A program made the translations under genes and the position numbers. The notes under the pieces are model-generated. The model ran no database searches, had not been told where the DNA came from, and was given only the letters and a program-made list of their open reading frames with translations. DNA of 36,639 nt from Promethearchaeota archaeon (GTDB taxonomy: Archaea > Asgardarchaeota > Lokiarchaeia > Sigynarchaeales > SOKP01): the NCBI GenBank assembly GCA_019057775.1, contig JAHLWT010000149.1:1-36639 (forward strand), read 5' to 3'. Each line of letters starts with the position of its first letter. The first letter of the stretch is position 1. Below are positions 8,303 to 16,928 of the stretch, piece by piece.

Positions 8303-9103
8303 ATGAGATTTAATCTGAAGGAATCTCTTGTCGATAAATTACTGATTATCTTAGTTGTCTCCTGGGTAATTCTAGCGATAATTTTTGGATTTAAGGATTT
8401 AGAGATATCAAAAGCAGTAGTAAATGACAGTTCATTGTGGGGAAATTTTGGAGCGGAGTATGGGGAAGTTCCGGGATACGCTCTGATAACTATAGCGTTA
8501 TCAGTATTAATAGGTGGCTATAATCCAGATCTTAGGAAACAGAAAATTGCTGCTTACGTTATTATCTTCATTGGAATACTCCTTTTAATATCCAGATTAA
8601 TATTTGATTCAAAAGATTTAATTCTCGATGGAGGAGGAATTGCCATTTCTTTAATTGTTTTTGTTATTCTAACATATAATAAAGATTGGAAGAATTACAG
8701 GAATATTTCTGCCGTTGTTACAATTTTAGCTGTACTAAATCCATTATTATTCGTACAAATCACTAAAGCTTTAACCGGAAGAGTTAGATATAGAGATCTT
8801 CTCTCAGATTTTTCAAATTATACTCCATGGTTTTTACCTCCTGGACCTTCAGGAAACCAATCATTTCCCTCAGGTCATACAAGTATGTCTTTTATGTTTA
8901 TACCATTGTTGATATTAGTACGAGAGAGGAAGTGGGAGGATCCAGTCAAAATTATCGTTACCTTTCTCGTTGTAGGTTGGGCTTTATTTGTTGGTTTATC
9001 CCGCATTGTTTTAGGAGCTCACTATGCCTCAGATGTATTATTTTCAGCAGGAATGGCAACCCTAATCACAATAATTTTTTATAAAAAAATCTATAATAGC
9101 TAA
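8303..9103 (+). CDS. PAP2-family membrane phosphatase
   Basis: 266 residues, about six membrane helices, with all three parts of the PAP2 acid-phosphatase signature. These are Lys155-x4-Gly-Arg-x-Arg (KALTGRVRYRD, with Tyr in place of the usual Pro), Pro189-Ser-Gly-His192 (PSGHTS), and Ser233-Arg234-x5-His240-x3-Asp244 (SRIVLGAHYASD). Family members dephosphorylate phosphatidate, isoprenyl pyrophosphates or similar lipids at the outer membrane face. In archaea an isoprenoid (polyprenyl) diphosphate is a likely substrate, but that is inference. The next gene starts only 27 nt downstream, so the two may share a transcript. Confidence 0.9.
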   Translation: MRFNLKESLVDKLLIILVVSWVILAIIFGFKDLEISKAVVNDSSLWGNFGAEYGEVPGYALITIALSVLIGGYNPDLRKQKIAAYVIIFIGILLLISRLIFDSKDLILDGGGIAISLIVFVILTYNKDWKNYRNISAVVTILAVLNPLLFVQITKALTGRVRYRDLLSDFSNYTPWFLPPGPSGNQSFPSGHTSMSFMFIPLLILVRERKWEDPVKIIVTFLVVGWALFVGLSRIVLGAHYASDVLFSAGMATLITIIFYKKIYNS

Positions 9104-9130
9104 TTTTCTTCTAATAGAGAAGGTAATAGT

Positions 9131-9778
9131 ATGAAAGAAATTTTTGATGATGTTTATCATGTTGGTGATAGTGGGTGTTCCGTCTATTTAGTAGACACTC
9201 ACGGTGAAGACAAACTGGTTCTAATTGATTGCGGTATGAAACTAAACTTGATTAAAAAAATTAGCAAAATCAATTTAAATCCGATGGATATTAACCACTG
9301 TATTATAACACATTTTCATATTGATCATATAGCTGCATGTGCCGATCTTAAAGCTTTTAATAAAAAAGTAAAATTTTATGCGCATGAGTTAGATGCCGAG
9401 CCAATCGAAGAAAAAGGGCATGATAGAAAAACAGCAGCGGCATGGTATGGAGTAGATTATAAACCAATTAAGCTTGAAAAGAAATTGAAAGGAGATTTTG
9501 AGATATTACAGTTTGGTGAATATAATTTTCAGTGCATACATACCCCTGGGCACACACCAGGTTCAATATCAATTTTACTCGAAATTGAAAGCAAAAAAAT
9601 TCTTTTTGGGCAAGATTTGCATGGTCCTATTATTCCAGGTGTAAGTGATTATGGAGATTATCAAAATTCTTTGAGAAAATTATTAGATTTAAATGCTGAT
9701 ATATTATGTGAAGGACATTTCGGTGTTTTTCAACCAGCAAGTGAAGTTCAACATTATATTAAGCAGTATTTAGATTAG
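9131..9778 (+). CDS. Metallo-beta-lactamase-fold hydrolase
   Basis: 215 residues, a single MBL domain. Metal ligands: His61-x-His63-x-Asp65-His66 (THFHIDH), a later His in HTPGHTPGS, Asp in FGQDLHG and a final His in CEGHFGVF. This complete set suggests a two-metal hydrolase of the glyoxalase-II-like group. The substrate cannot be told from sequence. The ATG has an AAGGT ribosome site, and the gene follows the PAP2 gene by 27 nt. There is no extra domain, signal peptide or membrane helix. Confidence 0.87.
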   Translation: MKEIFDDVYHVGDSGCSVYLVDTHGEDKLVLIDCGMKLNLIKKISKINLNPMDINHCIITHFHIDHIAACADLKAFNKKVKFYAHELDAEPIEEKGHDRKTAAAWYGVDYKPIKLEKKLKGDFEILQFGEYNFQCIHTPGHTPGSISILLEIESKKILFGQDLHGPIIPGVSDYGDYQNSLRKLLDLNADILCEGHFGVFQPASEVQHYIKQYLD

Positions 9779-9872
9779 GCTTTCAGATTTTATATAATAG
9801 ATATTAGATTCTCAATTACAAACCATCAATTAAGATAACAATATAAAAAATCAATAAATAATTATATAGAAA

Positions 9873-9880
9873 TTATATAT
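9873..9880 (+). promoter_or_regulatory. TATA box of the methyltransferase gene
   Basis: TTATATAT centred about 24 nt before the ATG at 9901. This distance predicts a transcript that starts at or next to the start codon. No ribosome site is present, which agrees with leaderless translation. Confidence 0.5.
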
Positions 9881-9900
9881 CAAGTGCAGTTACGATTTAC

Positions 9901-10686
9901 ATGAACAAGGAAGAACGAAATAATATATTATCAAAATATGAACAAGTCTTCAAAGATGAAGAAAGTTATTACGGAAAAAAAACAGTTCGCTCAACACCAT
10001 CCTTTAATTTAGAAGAGGAACAATTTTTTAGATTAGCAAATCTGAAATTTAAAAATTTGATTGGATTAGTAAAAGGAAAAAAGATTTTAGATGTGGGATG
10101 TGGTAGGGGCTTACTCTCTTTCTATCTAGCTCAAAAAGGTGCAAACGTAATAGGTATTGATCTTTCTAAAAGTTTCATTGAGCACTGTAAGAAGGAAGCT
10201 GAGAATTTAAATTTAAATTTAGAATTTAAAGTTATGAATGCTTTAATTCCTGATTTTGAGGATAAAACCTTTGATATTATTGTAGGATCAAGAGCTATAC
10301 ACCATTTACCCAATCTTGAAATATTCTTCGGGGAATGTAAACGATTGCTTAAAAAAAGAGGCTACATCGTATTTATTGAACCATTGAAAAAAAACCCAAT
10401 TGTTGAGTTAAATCGCAAGTACTTTGCTCCGAAACAAAGAACAAAGTATGAACATCCTTTATTAATTTCGGATGTTTTAAAAGCGAGGAAGATATTTGAT
10501 AATCTTCAACATTTTGAATATTTCCTGATATCACCCTTAGCGAGGGTTCTTCTACAATTAATAAAAAACAGAGTCTTATTCAAGACTACCTATAAATTTC
10601 TAAATATTCTTGAAAAACCTCTTTGTAAAATCAAGTTTCTTCAAAAATATTGTTGGCAAACCGTTTTTAAGTGTATAAGGATATAG
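9901..10686 (+). CDS. Class I SAM-dependent methyltransferase
   Basis: 261 residues. Motif I is KKILDVGCGRG (61-70), with the acidic residue of motif II in GIDLS (Asp87). FDIIVGSRAIHHL and the EPLKKNPIVE stretch complete a Rossmann-type methyltransferase of the Methyltransf_11/25 kind. Such enzymes methylate small molecules, lipids, quinones or sugars. The C-terminal 80 residues (helical, basic, LLQLIKNRVLFKTTYKFLNI) may bind membrane or an acceptor. The neighbours give no firm clue to the substrate. It converges on the next gene with only 23 nt between the stops. Confidence 0.88.
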   Translation: MNKEERNNILSKYEQVFKDEESYYGKKTVRSTPSFNLEEEQFFRLANLKFKNLIGLVKGKKILDVGCGRGLLSFYLAQKGANVIGIDLSKSFIEHCKKEAENLNLNLEFKVMNALIPDFEDKTFDIIVGSRAIHHLPNLEIFFGECKRLLKKRGYIVFIEPLKKNPIVELNRKYFAPKQRTKYEHPLLISDVLKARKIFDNLQHFEYFLISPLARVLLQLIKNRVLFKTTYKFLNILEKPLCKIKFLQKYCWQTVFKCIRI

Positions 10687-10709
10687 ATTTAAGGAATTTA
10701 ATTTTTATA

Positions 10710-11180
10710 TTATCCTTCTTTTTCTTCTTTTCCTGTGATCTCTGTTATCTTCAACCTTAAAATACTTGGTTCATCGTATGCTTCGTCATCTTTGAAATAT
10801 TTCTCTTTCATTATATTTGGATCTTTTTCTAAATGGCTTAATAAAATATCGAACGCGTATTTTTTCTCTGGAATATCATCTACAATTTCTATAGTCCCCC
10901 TCACTATTAGTGAGCGAAATTCTTGAGTACACCCTTCTGAATAACCATTATCTTCAATTATTGTTCCACAAATATTAGGATTAAATTTTATGTAATCAAT
11001 TTTTTGACCTTCATTAGCACAATGAAAGTACAAAGCATTTTGAGAATTATCATATCCATAACTAAGGGTCACAATATATGGAACATCGTTTTTTGACATT
11101 GAAATTGTCATATATTTTCCCTTTTCCAATAGGTCCTCAATTATCTTATTGTCTGTTATTGCTTTTTCTTCCCTTCTCAT
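10710..11180 (-). CDS. Pyridoxamine 5'-phosphate oxidase-fold flavoprotein (NimA-like)
   Basis: 156 residues with the hallmarks of the Nim subgroup of FMN-binding split-barrel proteins: an N-terminal MRREEKAITD, PYIVTLSYGYD on the first strands, then LYFHCANEGQKIDYIKFNPN, where the His and Lys line the flavin site. Nim proteins are flavin reductases, some acting on nitroimidazoles, and many are uncharacterised. There is no transmembrane segment. It is transcribed divergently from the PHP phosphatase gene, with 88 nt between the two starts. The physiological substrate is unknown. Confidence 0.85.
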   Translation of the reverse strand: MRREEKAITDNKIIEDLLEKGKYMTISMSKNDVPYIVTLSYGYDNSQNALYFHCANEGQKIDYIKFNPNICGTIIEDNGYSEGCTQEFRSLIVRGTIEIVDDIPEKKYAFDILLSHLEKDPNIMKEKYFKDDEAYDEPSILRLKITEITGKEEKEG

Positions 11181-11268
11181 GTGATATTTTATTATTTTCT
11201 GCCACCTCTTTGATTTATGAGATAGAATCGTTAATTTTATCTTGTTTATTTTATTTATTAAATGTGAG

Positions 11269-12147
11269 ATGGCTTTAGAAGATTGGCACCATAAAAAATT
11301 ATCTGGTGATTGGCATACTCACAATCAACTCTGCCATCATGCCGTTGGAAAGATTGAGGATTATGTTAAAAAAGCGATTGACCTTAATCTTCGAACAATT
11401 GGAATAAGTGATCACTTTCCTTATGAGTTTTTGAAAAATATCGAACGGATTCCTCATGAAAAATATGCAATAACTTTAGAAGAAGTTGATACCTATGTCT
11501 CAACTGGGGAATTTTTAAGAGAAAAATACAAAGATGAGATTAATATTCGAATCGGTTTTGAAATAGATTATTTTAAAAACCAAGAATATTCTCTAAATAC
11601 TCATCTAAACAAAGTGAAAAGTAGGTTAGATTACATTTTGGGCTCAATACATATTTTAAAGTTCAAAAATGGAAAAGGCGCTTGGGGTTTTGATGATTCT
11701 AGGTTTAGAGAGGATTATAATTATTATGGTGCAGATAAAGTCTTTTTTTATTACTATAAAACACTCCAAAAGATGGTAAGATCAAAGGATTTTGATATTG
11801 ATATTATTGGTCATTTTGATTTACCAAAAAAATTTAATGATATACCTATAAGTAAAGAAAAAATTCACAATGAAGAGATGAAAGCATTGGAACTTATTAA
11901 AAAAAAAGATCTTGTCATGGAAATTAACACTGGAGGGTTAAGAAAGAAATGTAAAGAACAGTATCCAAGTGAAAAGATTATAAAGGAAATGTATAATAGA
12001 GATATTTCCATTATATTAGGTTCTGATGCTCATAATCCTAATGAGGTTGCGTGGGAGTTTAAAATGACAATTGAAATGTTAAAGAAAATAGGTTATAATC
12101 AGGTAGTTCATTTTAAGAAAAGAAAAAAGTCATACATTGAAATATAA
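11269..12147 (+). CDS. hisJ: Histidinol-phosphatase (PHP family, HisJ type)
   Basis: 292 residues from the ATG at 11269, which is preceded by GTGAG. An earlier in-frame start would only add hydrophobic residues from the promoter. The PHP metal site is complete: His16-Thr-His18 (DWHTHN), His24 in CHHA, Asp-His in ISDHFP, Glu in GFEIDYF, His in LGSIHI, His in IIGHFDL, and Asp-Ala-His in GSDAHNPNEVAW. Order and length fit HisJ, which dephosphorylates histidinol phosphate in histidine synthesis. No other his genes are nearby, so another phosphoester could be the substrate. PHP-type phosphatases share this fold with DNA polymerase PHP domains, but no polymerase part is present. Confidence 0.82.
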   Translation: MALEDWHHKKLSGDWHTHNQLCHHAVGKIEDYVKKAIDLNLRTIGISDHFPYEFLKNIERIPHEKYAITLEEVDTYVSTGEFLREKYKDEINIRIGFEIDYFKNQEYSLNTHLNKVKSRLDYILGSIHILKFKNGKGAWGFDDSRFREDYNYYGADKVFFYYYKTLQKMVRSKDFDIDIIGHFDLPKKFNDIPISKEKIHNEEMKALELIKKKDLVMEINTGGLRKKCKEQYPSEKIIKEMYNRDISIILGSDAHNPNEVAWEFKMTIEMLKKIGYNQVVHFKKRKKSYIEI

Positions 12148-12264
12148 GATCATATGTTTAGGTGAATAGTATTTCAGGTAAGAAAACAGATAAATATGCT
12201 TTTTCTGAAGCTAATAATTTATATGCAAAAACAATATGCCCTATTTATTGAGGAAAATTAAGGA

Positions 12265-13095
12265 TTAAACTTTCCTACTTGCTAACCACCCTTCCATGGT
12301 TAAAGAATTTAATAGGCGAATATGGTTAGGATCTTTTGTATGGATTACAAGATGATTATTTTCTGATTCCCCAATAACAGCAAAGATAAGTTCCTCCCCG
12401 TCTCGAGTTAGAACATATCTGTCTTCTCTTCCATAATTTCGGAGTGAAATATTATCGAGTGACAAGAGCTCATCTAGCAGCTCCGTATGCTCATCTATTC
12501 CTTCATTAACCAAGCATGCGATATTCATGCTGACAGACGACCTTACTTCATACAAATGGAGATCTTGTAAATCTAATATATTAGGAGCTACAATCATCAC
12601 TTTATGGAGGGCGTTCTGTAAAACATCTCTCATCTTTTCAATGATTTCAGATTTTGTAATGTGAATATTTGTGGATTCGAGAATATTTGAAATTGTTGGA
12701 TTAGATTCAGATTTTCTTATCTTTTCGATTTCTATTTGTAAACTTTCAAGTTCTTCATCGGATTTAGATAATTCTCCATTTAAGATTTCTATTTCTTTCT
12801 CAAACTCTTTAATTTTTTCAACTTTTTCTTTCAAAAGAAGGGGATCTAAAGCAGTAGAAATTAGTTTCTCGATTTCCTCCTTTAGGTCTCTCTCGTTTTC
12901 CTCCTTCAGTTTTATCGTTTTTTCTAGAGTTTTAGCTTTTTCATCTTTAATGTTTATTGACCTTTCTAAAGTTTGAATAAAATCATTCTTCAGCTCTAAA
13001 GAGTTTTCAAGAGTTTTAACTTGTTCATCTTTTAATTTAATTAAGTTATCTTTTACTTCGAGCTGTTTTTTAAGTGAATTATCAAAATTTTCCAT
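12265..13095 (-). CDS. Coiled-coil protein with TrmB/PLD-like C-terminal domain
   Basis: 276 residues from the ATG at 13095. A GTG four codons upstream is open but lies too close to the TATA box. Residues 1-130 form a long coiled coil that includes 14-residue repeats (TLENSLELKNDFIQ, TLERSINIKDEKAK, TLEKTIKLKEENER). From about 140, a helix (SEIIEKMRDVLQNALHKVMI) leads into an alpha/beta domain with VAPNILDLQDLHLYEVRSSV and FAVIGESENNHLVIHTKDP, similar in layout to the PLD-like effector domain of TrmB-type regulators. No winged helix is visible, so DNA binding is not shown. It lies 52 nt after the nucleotidyltransferase gene on the same strand. Confidence 0.6.
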   Translation of the reverse strand: MENFDNSLKKQLEVKDNLIKLKDEQVKTLENSLELKNDFIQTLERSINIKDEKAKTLEKTIKLKEENERDLKEEIEKLISTALDPLLLKEKVEKIKEFEKEIEILNGELSKSDEELESLQIEIEKIRKSESNPTISNILESTNIHITKSEIIEKMRDVLQNALHKVMIVAPNILDLQDLHLYEVRSSVSMNIACLVNEGIDEHTELLDELLSLDNISLRNYGREDRYVLTRDGEELIFAVIGESENNHLVIHTKDPNHIRLLNSLTMEGWLASRKV

Positions 13096-13115
13096 TAACA
13101 AAATCACATATTATT

Positions 13116-13125
13116 TATTTATATA
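13116..13125 (-). promoter_or_regulatory. TATA box upstream of the coiled-coil gene
   Basis: Minus-strand TATATAAATA centred about 25 nt before the ATG at 13095. This both supports that start and suggests a leaderless transcript. It means the gene has its own promoter even though an upstream gene ends only 52 nt away. Confidence 0.5.
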
Positions 13126-13147
13126 TTTTTACTATAACAATTACAAT

Positions 13148-14272
13148 TTAAAAATTTATTACTTCTAATTCTGAAGCATTATTCTCTCTCTTTGAAATAA
13201 AGCATTTCTTTGCATGAAATTTTTCTGGTAGAATAAAATCGACGTCAACAATGCACCATTCCAACTTACAAAATCTTCCAATTATTGCATTGTTAAATAC
13301 TATGACATCTGATAGCTCACAGAAATCCCCTATCTTACAATTATTGCCGATTATCGCATAAGGACCTAAAATTACATTATTCCCCATTTCAACTCCTAGA
13401 TTAATATTTACAGGGTCGAAAAATTGAGGAGATTTACCTTTAAATTTCTTGAGATTGACTCCTGATAAAAACCTGTTGTTCATTTTGATCAAATCATACA
13501 AGTTCGTTACATGATATTTTCCTATGGTTTCTCTATTAATTACTCTATCAATAATAGTTAATCCTAGAACTCTTTCTTCACATATTATCGCTTGTTTTAT
13601 AACGTCTTGAAATTCCTTTTCACCTCGTTCAAAAAATTGCATATGTTCTAAATATTTTCCAATCTTTTGATTAAAGATATATAATGGTAATGAATAGTAT
13701 TCACTCAAAATCTGATGAGGCTCTGGTTTCTCAATTACATCGATAATTTTCAGTTCTTGATAAACATTATAATCTTCCTTGCCAAATTCAATTAAAATTT
13801 TTACATTCCCATGACCCTTGGCAATTTCAACGTCGTTAGATTTCATTAAACTTAAAACCATAGCAGCGTCTGAATTCAAATGAAGTAAATACATATTGAG
13901 AATTTTTTCTTGAGAAAAAACAATATCCACAGCTGAAACAAAGAAGTTCGTTATATTTTTATCAAATTTATTAATATAATTAACGCACAAAGAAATTGCA
14001 TCAGCCATTCCCACCATTTGCTTTTGTTCAACAAATACAACTTCAATGTCTTTAATCTTCGAAACTTCTTCTATAACACGTTCTTTCATATATCCTACCA
14101 AGACACAATATTTGGGAAATCCAGAATTTTTAAAAGTTGAGATAATTCTAGAGATTAATGTTCTACCATTGATATCCAATAATGGTTTTGGTATTCTATT
14201 AGAAAGGGGTTTTAATCTCGTGGCATATCCTGCCGCTAAAATAATTACATACGTATCTGATTTTATTTCCAT
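13148..14272 (-). CDS. Sugar-phosphate nucleotidyltransferase with left-handed beta-helix tail
   Basis: 374 residues. The N-terminal NTP-transferase domain has the signature LAAGYATRLKPLSNRIPKPL (residues 12-31), in which Arg19 and Lys29 bind the nucleotide, and an acidic strand VSAVDIVF at the active site. From about residue 290, hexapeptide-type turns (VILGPYAIIGNNCKIGDFC, then IIGRFCKLEWCIV) build a left-handed beta-helix. Enzymes of this plan make NDP-sugars such as UDP-, dTDP- or GDP-sugars from sugar-1-phosphate. The exact sugar and base cannot be read. No glycosyltransferases are nearby. Cys is unusually common in the beta-helix. Confidence 0.85.
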   Translation of the reverse strand: MEIKSDTYVIILAAGYATRLKPLSNRIPKPLLDINGRTLISRIISTFKNSGFPKYCVLVGYMKERVIEEVSKIKDIEVVFVEQKQMVGMADAISLCVNYINKFDKNITNFFVSAVDIVFSQEKILNMYLLHLNSDAAMVLSLMKSNDVEIAKGHGNVKILIEFGKEDYNVYQELKIIDVIEKPEPHQILSEYYSLPLYIFNQKIGKYLEHMQFFERGEKEFQDVIKQAIICEERVLGLTIIDRVINRETIGKYHVTNLYDLIKMNNRFLSGVNLKKFKGKSPQFFDPVNINLGVEMGNNVILGPYAIIGNNCKIGDFCELSDVIVFNNAIIGRFCKLEWCIVDVDFILPEKFHAKKCFISKRENNASELEVINF

Positions 14273-14366
14273 TTTCTAATATTATCTGGTTTTGTATAGT
14301 AATCTTGAAATTATTATTAAATTATTAGAATATCTTTTTATTTTCAAAAAAATATATTATTCAATA

Positions 14367-15113
14367 ATGGAAAACCAAGATAAAATAGTAGAAGAATTAC
14401 AAAAAGATGTATCCAAGTTAATTGAAAAAGAACTTGAATCCTCATCTGCTATAATGGGTATCAATATTGGAACTCCTGAAGGTACGAAAATCGCAAGTGC
14501 ATTTAAAAAGGATTTGGAAATGACAATGGGAGAAGTGACAGCTGCCAATAGTAGTCTTGTTTTCCTTTCATCTAAAATGTTAAAAGATTCATTAAACCAA
14601 GAAGTTTCTTATAATTTGATAATAGGCAAGGAGAAGATCGTTCTTTCAATCTTGGCAGAATCTATCACTATGATAATCTATTTAGATCGTGAATTCGCTG
14701 AGCTTGAAGGATTAGATTCTCATATAAGTAGATTACAAAAATTAAGTTTACAGATAAATGCTATAATTGAAACATCCGACATTCTAAAAGAAGAAATATT
14801 TGTGGGATTGAAACGATCAATTCCAAACACACTTGTCTTAGCAATAATTACTAAAGATGGATTGCCAATTAAAATTCAATCCACAATGCCGGAACCAATT
14901 CTTTCAGCTATGGTAGCTGCTTTATATAACTTATCTGGAGTTTTATTAGAAAGTGGAATGGAATATTCCATTATTGGAGGAGAAAACGGATCAGTCATCT
15001 TACATGATTTAGACGAGAATAGAATCCTAGCACTTGCAGTCCCAGAATCAGATGAGAGAAAATTAGGATCTTATATAGCGAAAATAAAAGCGATAATTAT
15101 GAAAATTATATAA
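14367..15113 (+). CDS. Double roadblock/LC7-like protein
   Basis: 248 residues from ATG 14367. The frame extends upstream only through a TTG. Two similar alpha/beta units can be seen: residues 20-125, with SSLVFLSSKMLKDSLNQEVS and EKIVLSILAESITMIIYLDR, and residues 140-248, with TLVLAIITKDGLPIKIQST, then a long helix and GSVILHDLDENRILALAVP. The second is a clear roadblock/LC7-type strand-helix-strand pattern, the first is more divergent. Roadblock proteins regulate small GTPases (MglB acts as a GAP for MglA; Ragulator subunits act on Rag GTPases). A Ras-like GTPase gene follows 55 nt downstream, so they probably act together. Confidence 0.72.
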   Translation: MENQDKIVEELQKDVSKLIEKELESSSAIMGINIGTPEGTKIASAFKKDLEMTMGEVTAANSSLVFLSSKMLKDSLNQEVSYNLIIGKEKIVLSILAESITMIIYLDREFAELEGLDSHISRLQKLSLQINAIIETSDILKEEIFVGLKRSIPNTLVLAIITKDGLPIKIQSTMPEPILSAMVAALYNLSGVLLESGMEYSIIGGENGSVILHDLDENRILALAVPESDERKLGSYIAKIKAIIMKII

Positions 15114-15168
15114 CATGCGGTAATTTTTCTGAATATTTGAGCGATCTGGAAAATTAGAGAATGGGTAA

Positions 15169-15687
15169 ATGTTTATGTCCAAAAAAATTTTTAAAATCAT
15201 TATGGCTGGAGATGGAGGAGTAGGGAAGACAACACTTCTATATCGGTATGTTAAGGGAAGATTTTTAACAGATACTAAAGCAACATTAGGAGTTGATTTT
15301 TTTTGGAAGGAATTTAATACACCGGATAGACAAATAGACCTTCAATTATGGGATTTCGGCGGTCAACAAGTCTTTCGCCATATACTAAAAAATTACGCTT
15401 CGGGAGCAAATGGAGCTTTATTACTTATTGATCTCACGAATAAATCCAGTCTAGAGCAAATAGATGAGTGGGTTGATATTTGTAGAGAAAAAGATCCAAA
15501 ATTGCCAATTATATTTTTAGGAACTAAATTAGACTTAACTGACTTAATCGTCGTTGAGGATAAAGAAGCTCTATTCTTTAAGAAGAAATATGAGTTTTTA
15601 GAGTATTTAAAAGTTTCCTCTAAAACGGATGAAAATGTAAATTTAGCATTTCAGTTATTAGTAAATGAAATTATGAAAGATCTTTAA
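15169..15687 (+). CDS. Ras-superfamily small GTPase
   Basis: 172 residues. G1 P-loop is GDGGVGKT (14-21); switch I Thr39 lies in KATLGVDF; G3 is Asp62-x-Gly-Gly-Gln66 (WDFGGQQ), keeping the catalytic Gln; G4 is Thr119-Lys120-x-Asp122 (GTKLDL, with Thr in place of Asn); G5 is SSK (150-152). The layout is that of Rab/Ras/Arf-like Asgard GTPases. There is no C-terminal Cys for prenylation and no N-terminal myristoylation Gly, so membrane attachment would need a partner. A second ATG two codons in (15175) is an alternative start. Paired with the upstream roadblock gene, it resembles MglA-MglB or Rag-Ragulator modules. Confidence 0.93.
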   Translation: MFMSKKIFKIIMAGDGGVGKTTLLYRYVKGRFLTDTKATLGVDFFWKEFNTPDRQIDLQLWDFGGQQVFRHILKNYASGANGALLLIDLTNKSSLEQIDEWVDICREKDPKLPIIFLGTKLDLTDLIVVEDKEALFFKKKYEFLEYLKVSSKTDENVNLAFQLLVNEIMKDL

Positions 15688-15723
15688 TTATATCAGAAAA
15701 AATTAGAAAAAAATTATAGAAAT

Positions 15724-16860
15724 TTATGATATTTCATCCTTAAAAGACATACATTGGATTGCTTTTCCAGAATATGTAGGTTCAAAGCATCTCAAGCATG
15801 ATATACATCTTGCAGGTTTTTGGGTTCCATTTTCTGCTTCCATATTCCACCGTTCGATAAGAGCTGGCTCACTTATTAATGGACGGCAAAGCTCAACTGC
15901 ATCAAACATAGCTTTTTTGCTTTTATTACTCTTAAGTAACTTCACTATTGTTTCGGGTGAACGAATTCCACCAACTAAGGCAAAGTATATATTTGTATCT
16001 CCTGCGATATCTTTAATTTTCATAGCCTTTTCCAAAAAGTACGCTTCTCCTACATTTTTTGGATTCTGAGTAGATCTTGAGCCACTTATAGTTACAAGAC
16101 ATGCTCCAGCGTCAGCAATTTTCTTTACCAATTGACCTACTTCTTCTGGTTTCGTACTAGAAGAGCTTGAGTTAACTTTTACAAAAATAGGTACATCAAC
16201 AACTTTTTTTATTGCCAATATCGCATCTATCATAGCTTTAGATCGACCTTCTAAAGTTGTACCTGTGTACGGATCATCTTTAGGTCGTTTATTCACGCCA
16301 GGGTCAAAAAACTGCCATAGTCCGTAGCCATGAGCGCCGTGAACATTAATCACGTCAAAACCAGCATCTACAGCACGTTTTGCTGCTTCAGCATATGCTT
16401 GTGTCACATCTTCGATTTTTTCTATGGTCATAGCTTTAACTTTCCTTTTTCCACCTGTAGGGATTGGAATTTCTCCATCACTAGGTCCAAAAGCTATATC
16501 TCCTCCCCAAAATATTGGATTTGATGCACCTCCACAATGAACCAGTTGAGCTCCAGCCACGCTTCCTGTTGAATGAATCGCATCAGCTAGTCGTTTTAAG
16601 CCTTGTAAATCTTCTGGTTTTGAGTTTGAAAGCTGACCAGGAAGAGATTTTCCTTCAGGAGAAACATATTGAAAACCCGTAAGTACTAAACCCGCTTTAA
16701 TTTTGCTATATGTATCTATTACAGTATCATTTACTGTCCCATCAGGATTTGCCATGCCCATCCAAGTGGCAGCTCGCCAAATTCGGTTTTTTGCGACCAC
16801 TTGATCTGATAATTCAAGCGGCTGAAGGGCTACATTATCCCAAATTTCTTTATTTACCAT
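15724..16860 (-). CDS. Old Yellow Enzyme family NADH:flavin oxidoreductase
   Basis: 378 residues, one FMN-binding TIM barrel. Family landmarks: KNRIWRAATWMGMA near the N-terminus, GAQLVHCGG, and the signature INVHGAHGYGLWQFFDPGVN, then GRSKAMIDAI. The end carries Cys-x2-Cys-x2-Cys-x11-Cys (CISCLRC to QCMS), the [4Fe-4S] motif of the trimethylamine dehydrogenase/2,4-dienoyl-CoA reductase branch. The NAD(P)/FAD-binding second half usual for that branch is absent, and the protein stops right after the cluster motif. It would therefore need another electron donor. Likely role: reduction of activated C=C bonds. The start has GTGATC just upstream. Confidence 0.88.
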   Translation of the reverse strand: MVNKEIWDNVALQPLELSDQVVAKNRIWRAATWMGMANPDGTVNDTVIDTYSKIKAGLVLTGFQYVSPEGKSLPGQLSNSKPEDLQGLKRLADAIHSTGSVAGAQLVHCGGASNPIFWGGDIAFGPSDGEIPIPTGGKRKVKAMTIEKIEDVTQAYAEAAKRAVDAGFDVINVHGAHGYGLWQFFDPGVNKRPKDDPYTGTTLEGRSKAMIDAILAIKKVVDVPIFVKVNSSSSSTKPEEVGQLVKKIADAGACLVTISGSRSTQNPKNVGEAYFLEKAMKIKDIAGDTNIYFALVGGIRSPETIVKLLKSNKSKKAMFDAVELCRPLISEPALIERWNMEAENGTQKPARCISCLRCFEPTYSGKAIQCMSFKDEIS

Positions 16861-16928
16861 CTGATCACTTATGAATCAATTATTTTATTATAAAAATTTA
16901 GTCATTAGTAAATGAAATTATGAAGGAA

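Noticed and set aside
14292..14366. Upstream extension of the roadblock gene
   Set aside because: It begins with TTG and encodes a hydrophobic run lying over the promoter; the ATG at 14367 is better.
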